DNA from: Actinomycetota bacterium | Lineage (GTDB): Bacteria > Actinomycetota > Actinomycetes > S36-B12 > UBA5976 | Assembly (NCBI GenBank): GCA_947476765.1 | Contig: CANJRK010000047.1 | Coordinates: forward strand, 1-6,813 | Length of the DNA stretch: 6,813 nucleotides | Reading direction: 5' to 3' | Part shown: positions 6,271 through 6,813 of the stretch, one piece after another | Numbering within the stretch: the first letter of the stretch is position 1 | Layout: each line of letters starts with the position of its first letter | Program-made: the position numbers and the translations under genes | The notes under the pieces: generated by a model | Seen by the model: only the letters and a program-made list of their open reading frames with translations | Databases searched by the model: none | Told to the model about the DNA's origin: nothing

Positions 6271-6813
6271 TTAAATTCCTAGTAACGCAGACACTTGTGC
6301 GTTTCGAGCCATCGTTGCAAGTACTAAGAAAACAAAGATTCCAGCTAGTCCAAACCGATGGATTCGATCCCGATTAAGTCGGGTTCCTTTAGTGAATAAG
6401 TAGGCCACTGCCGCGCCAGTAACAGCACCACCAAAGTGGGCTCGCCAATCAATACCTGGCTGAGCAAATCCGATTATTACGTTGATTCCCAGTAAGACGA
6501 TTAACTGCGAAACATCGGTGCGCATTTGTCGACCAATCACAATGGTTGCTGTGATCAGACCAAAAATCGCGCCGCTGGGGCCGACAGAAACGGTTCGAAC
6601 ATCCGAAAACCAATATGACGCCACCGATCCACCCAGGGCAGACAAAACATAAAGCGCAGCAAACCTCTTGTGACCCAGTGCTTGCTCCAATTGGGGACCG
6701 AGCCAATAAAGCGCATACATGTTAAAGAGCAGATGCAAAATACTGCCATGTAACAAAGTTGAGGTGATTAGGCGCCACCACTCGCCTTGCGCAATTGCCG
6801 ACGGAATCATGCC
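6271..6813 (-). CDS. Rhomboid-family intramembrane serine protease (5' partial)
   Basis: Membrane protease that cleaves transmembrane substrates. The frame runs off the right edge; the first visible Met (6810-6808) is internal, because the family normally has a first helix before the QGEWWRLIT segment seen here. Numbering from that Met: GEWWRLIT (9-16), HGSILHLLFN with His26 and Asn30 (the H-x3-N oxyanion motif), a YALYWLGPQLE loop (32-42), the nucleophile Ser79 in VGPSGAIFGL, and the general-base His125 in DWRAHFGGAVTGA. A final hydrophobic segment (about 154-168) follows, consistent with a 6+1 helix layout. Catalytic Ser and His are both present, so it is likely active; the substrate is unknown. 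The stop lies 47 bases upstream of crgA on the same strand, which suggests one transcription unit. The missing N-terminus (perhaps 60 or more residues) could include a small zinc-binding region as in some actinobacterial relatives. Confidence 0.93.
   Translation of the reverse strand, partial: GMIPSAIAQGEWWRLITSTLLHGSILHLLFNMYALYWLGPQLEQALGHKRFAALYVLSALGGSVASYWFSDVRTVSVGPSGAIFGLITATIVIGRQMRTDVSQLIVLLGINVIIGFAQPGIDWRAHFGGAVTGAAVAYLFTKGTRLNRDRIHRFGLAGIFVFLVLATMARNAQVSALLGI

Noticed and set aside
6264..6282. CTAGG...CCTAG inverted repeat at the end of the rhomboid gene
   Set aside because: Only 5 pairs with a 9-base loop, no T-run, and crgA follows closely on the same strand; too weak to call a terminator.
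1..6813. CRISPR arrays, tRNA/rRNA genes, insertion sequences, toxin-antitoxin or phage genes
   Set aside because: I saw no direct-repeat/spacer pattern, cloverleaf, transposase, terminal repeats or defence-type genes; nearly all bases fall in seven recognisable core genes.

Overview
The window is a stretch of the conserved actinobacterial cell-growth and division locus (rodA-pbpA-pknB-trpG, then DUF881, crgA and a rhomboid protease). Every gene can be assigned to a known family. Base composition looks moderate (about 45% GC, judged by eye from sampled lines), low for Actinobacteria. The coding is tight (gaps of 13 to 52 bases, one 4-base overlap), only one Ser/Thr kinase is present and there are no mobile elements. 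Together these suggest a streamlined, low-GC actinobacterium such as the freshwater acI / Ca. Nanopelagicales type. That lineage call is an inference from gene order, composition and compactness.

Layout. Plus strand: rodA (5' end outside the window), pbpA (overlaps rodA by ATGA), a 52-base gap containing a UUCG-loop hairpin, pknB (GTG start, strong Shine-Dalgarno), and trpG/pabA 13 bases later. Minus strand, reading leftward from the right edge: a rhomboid-family intramembrane protease (5' end outside the window), crgA and a DUF881 membrane protein. The two gene sets converge at about 5192-5206, where a hairpin spans both stop codons.

How the genes work together. RodA (SEDS glycosyltransferase) and PbpA (class B transpeptidase) form a peptidoglycan polymerase and cross-linker pair. 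PknB, with three extracellular PASTA repeats, is the expected sensor kinase for cell-wall state and probably phosphorylates partners in this pathway. CrgA is a small two-helix membrane protein that links to the division machinery. DUF881 and the rhomboid are conserved membrane neighbours of less certain role. TrpG/PabA is a metabolic glutamine amidotransferase that often travels with this locus in Actinobacteria.

I do not see an undescribed system here. The observations most worth a second look are a perfect DnaA-box sequence overlapping the DUF881 start codon, the two small hairpins, the apparent absence of pknA, and the gene orientations, which differ from Mycobacterium tuberculosis. No stretch longer than 300 bases lacks a gene.
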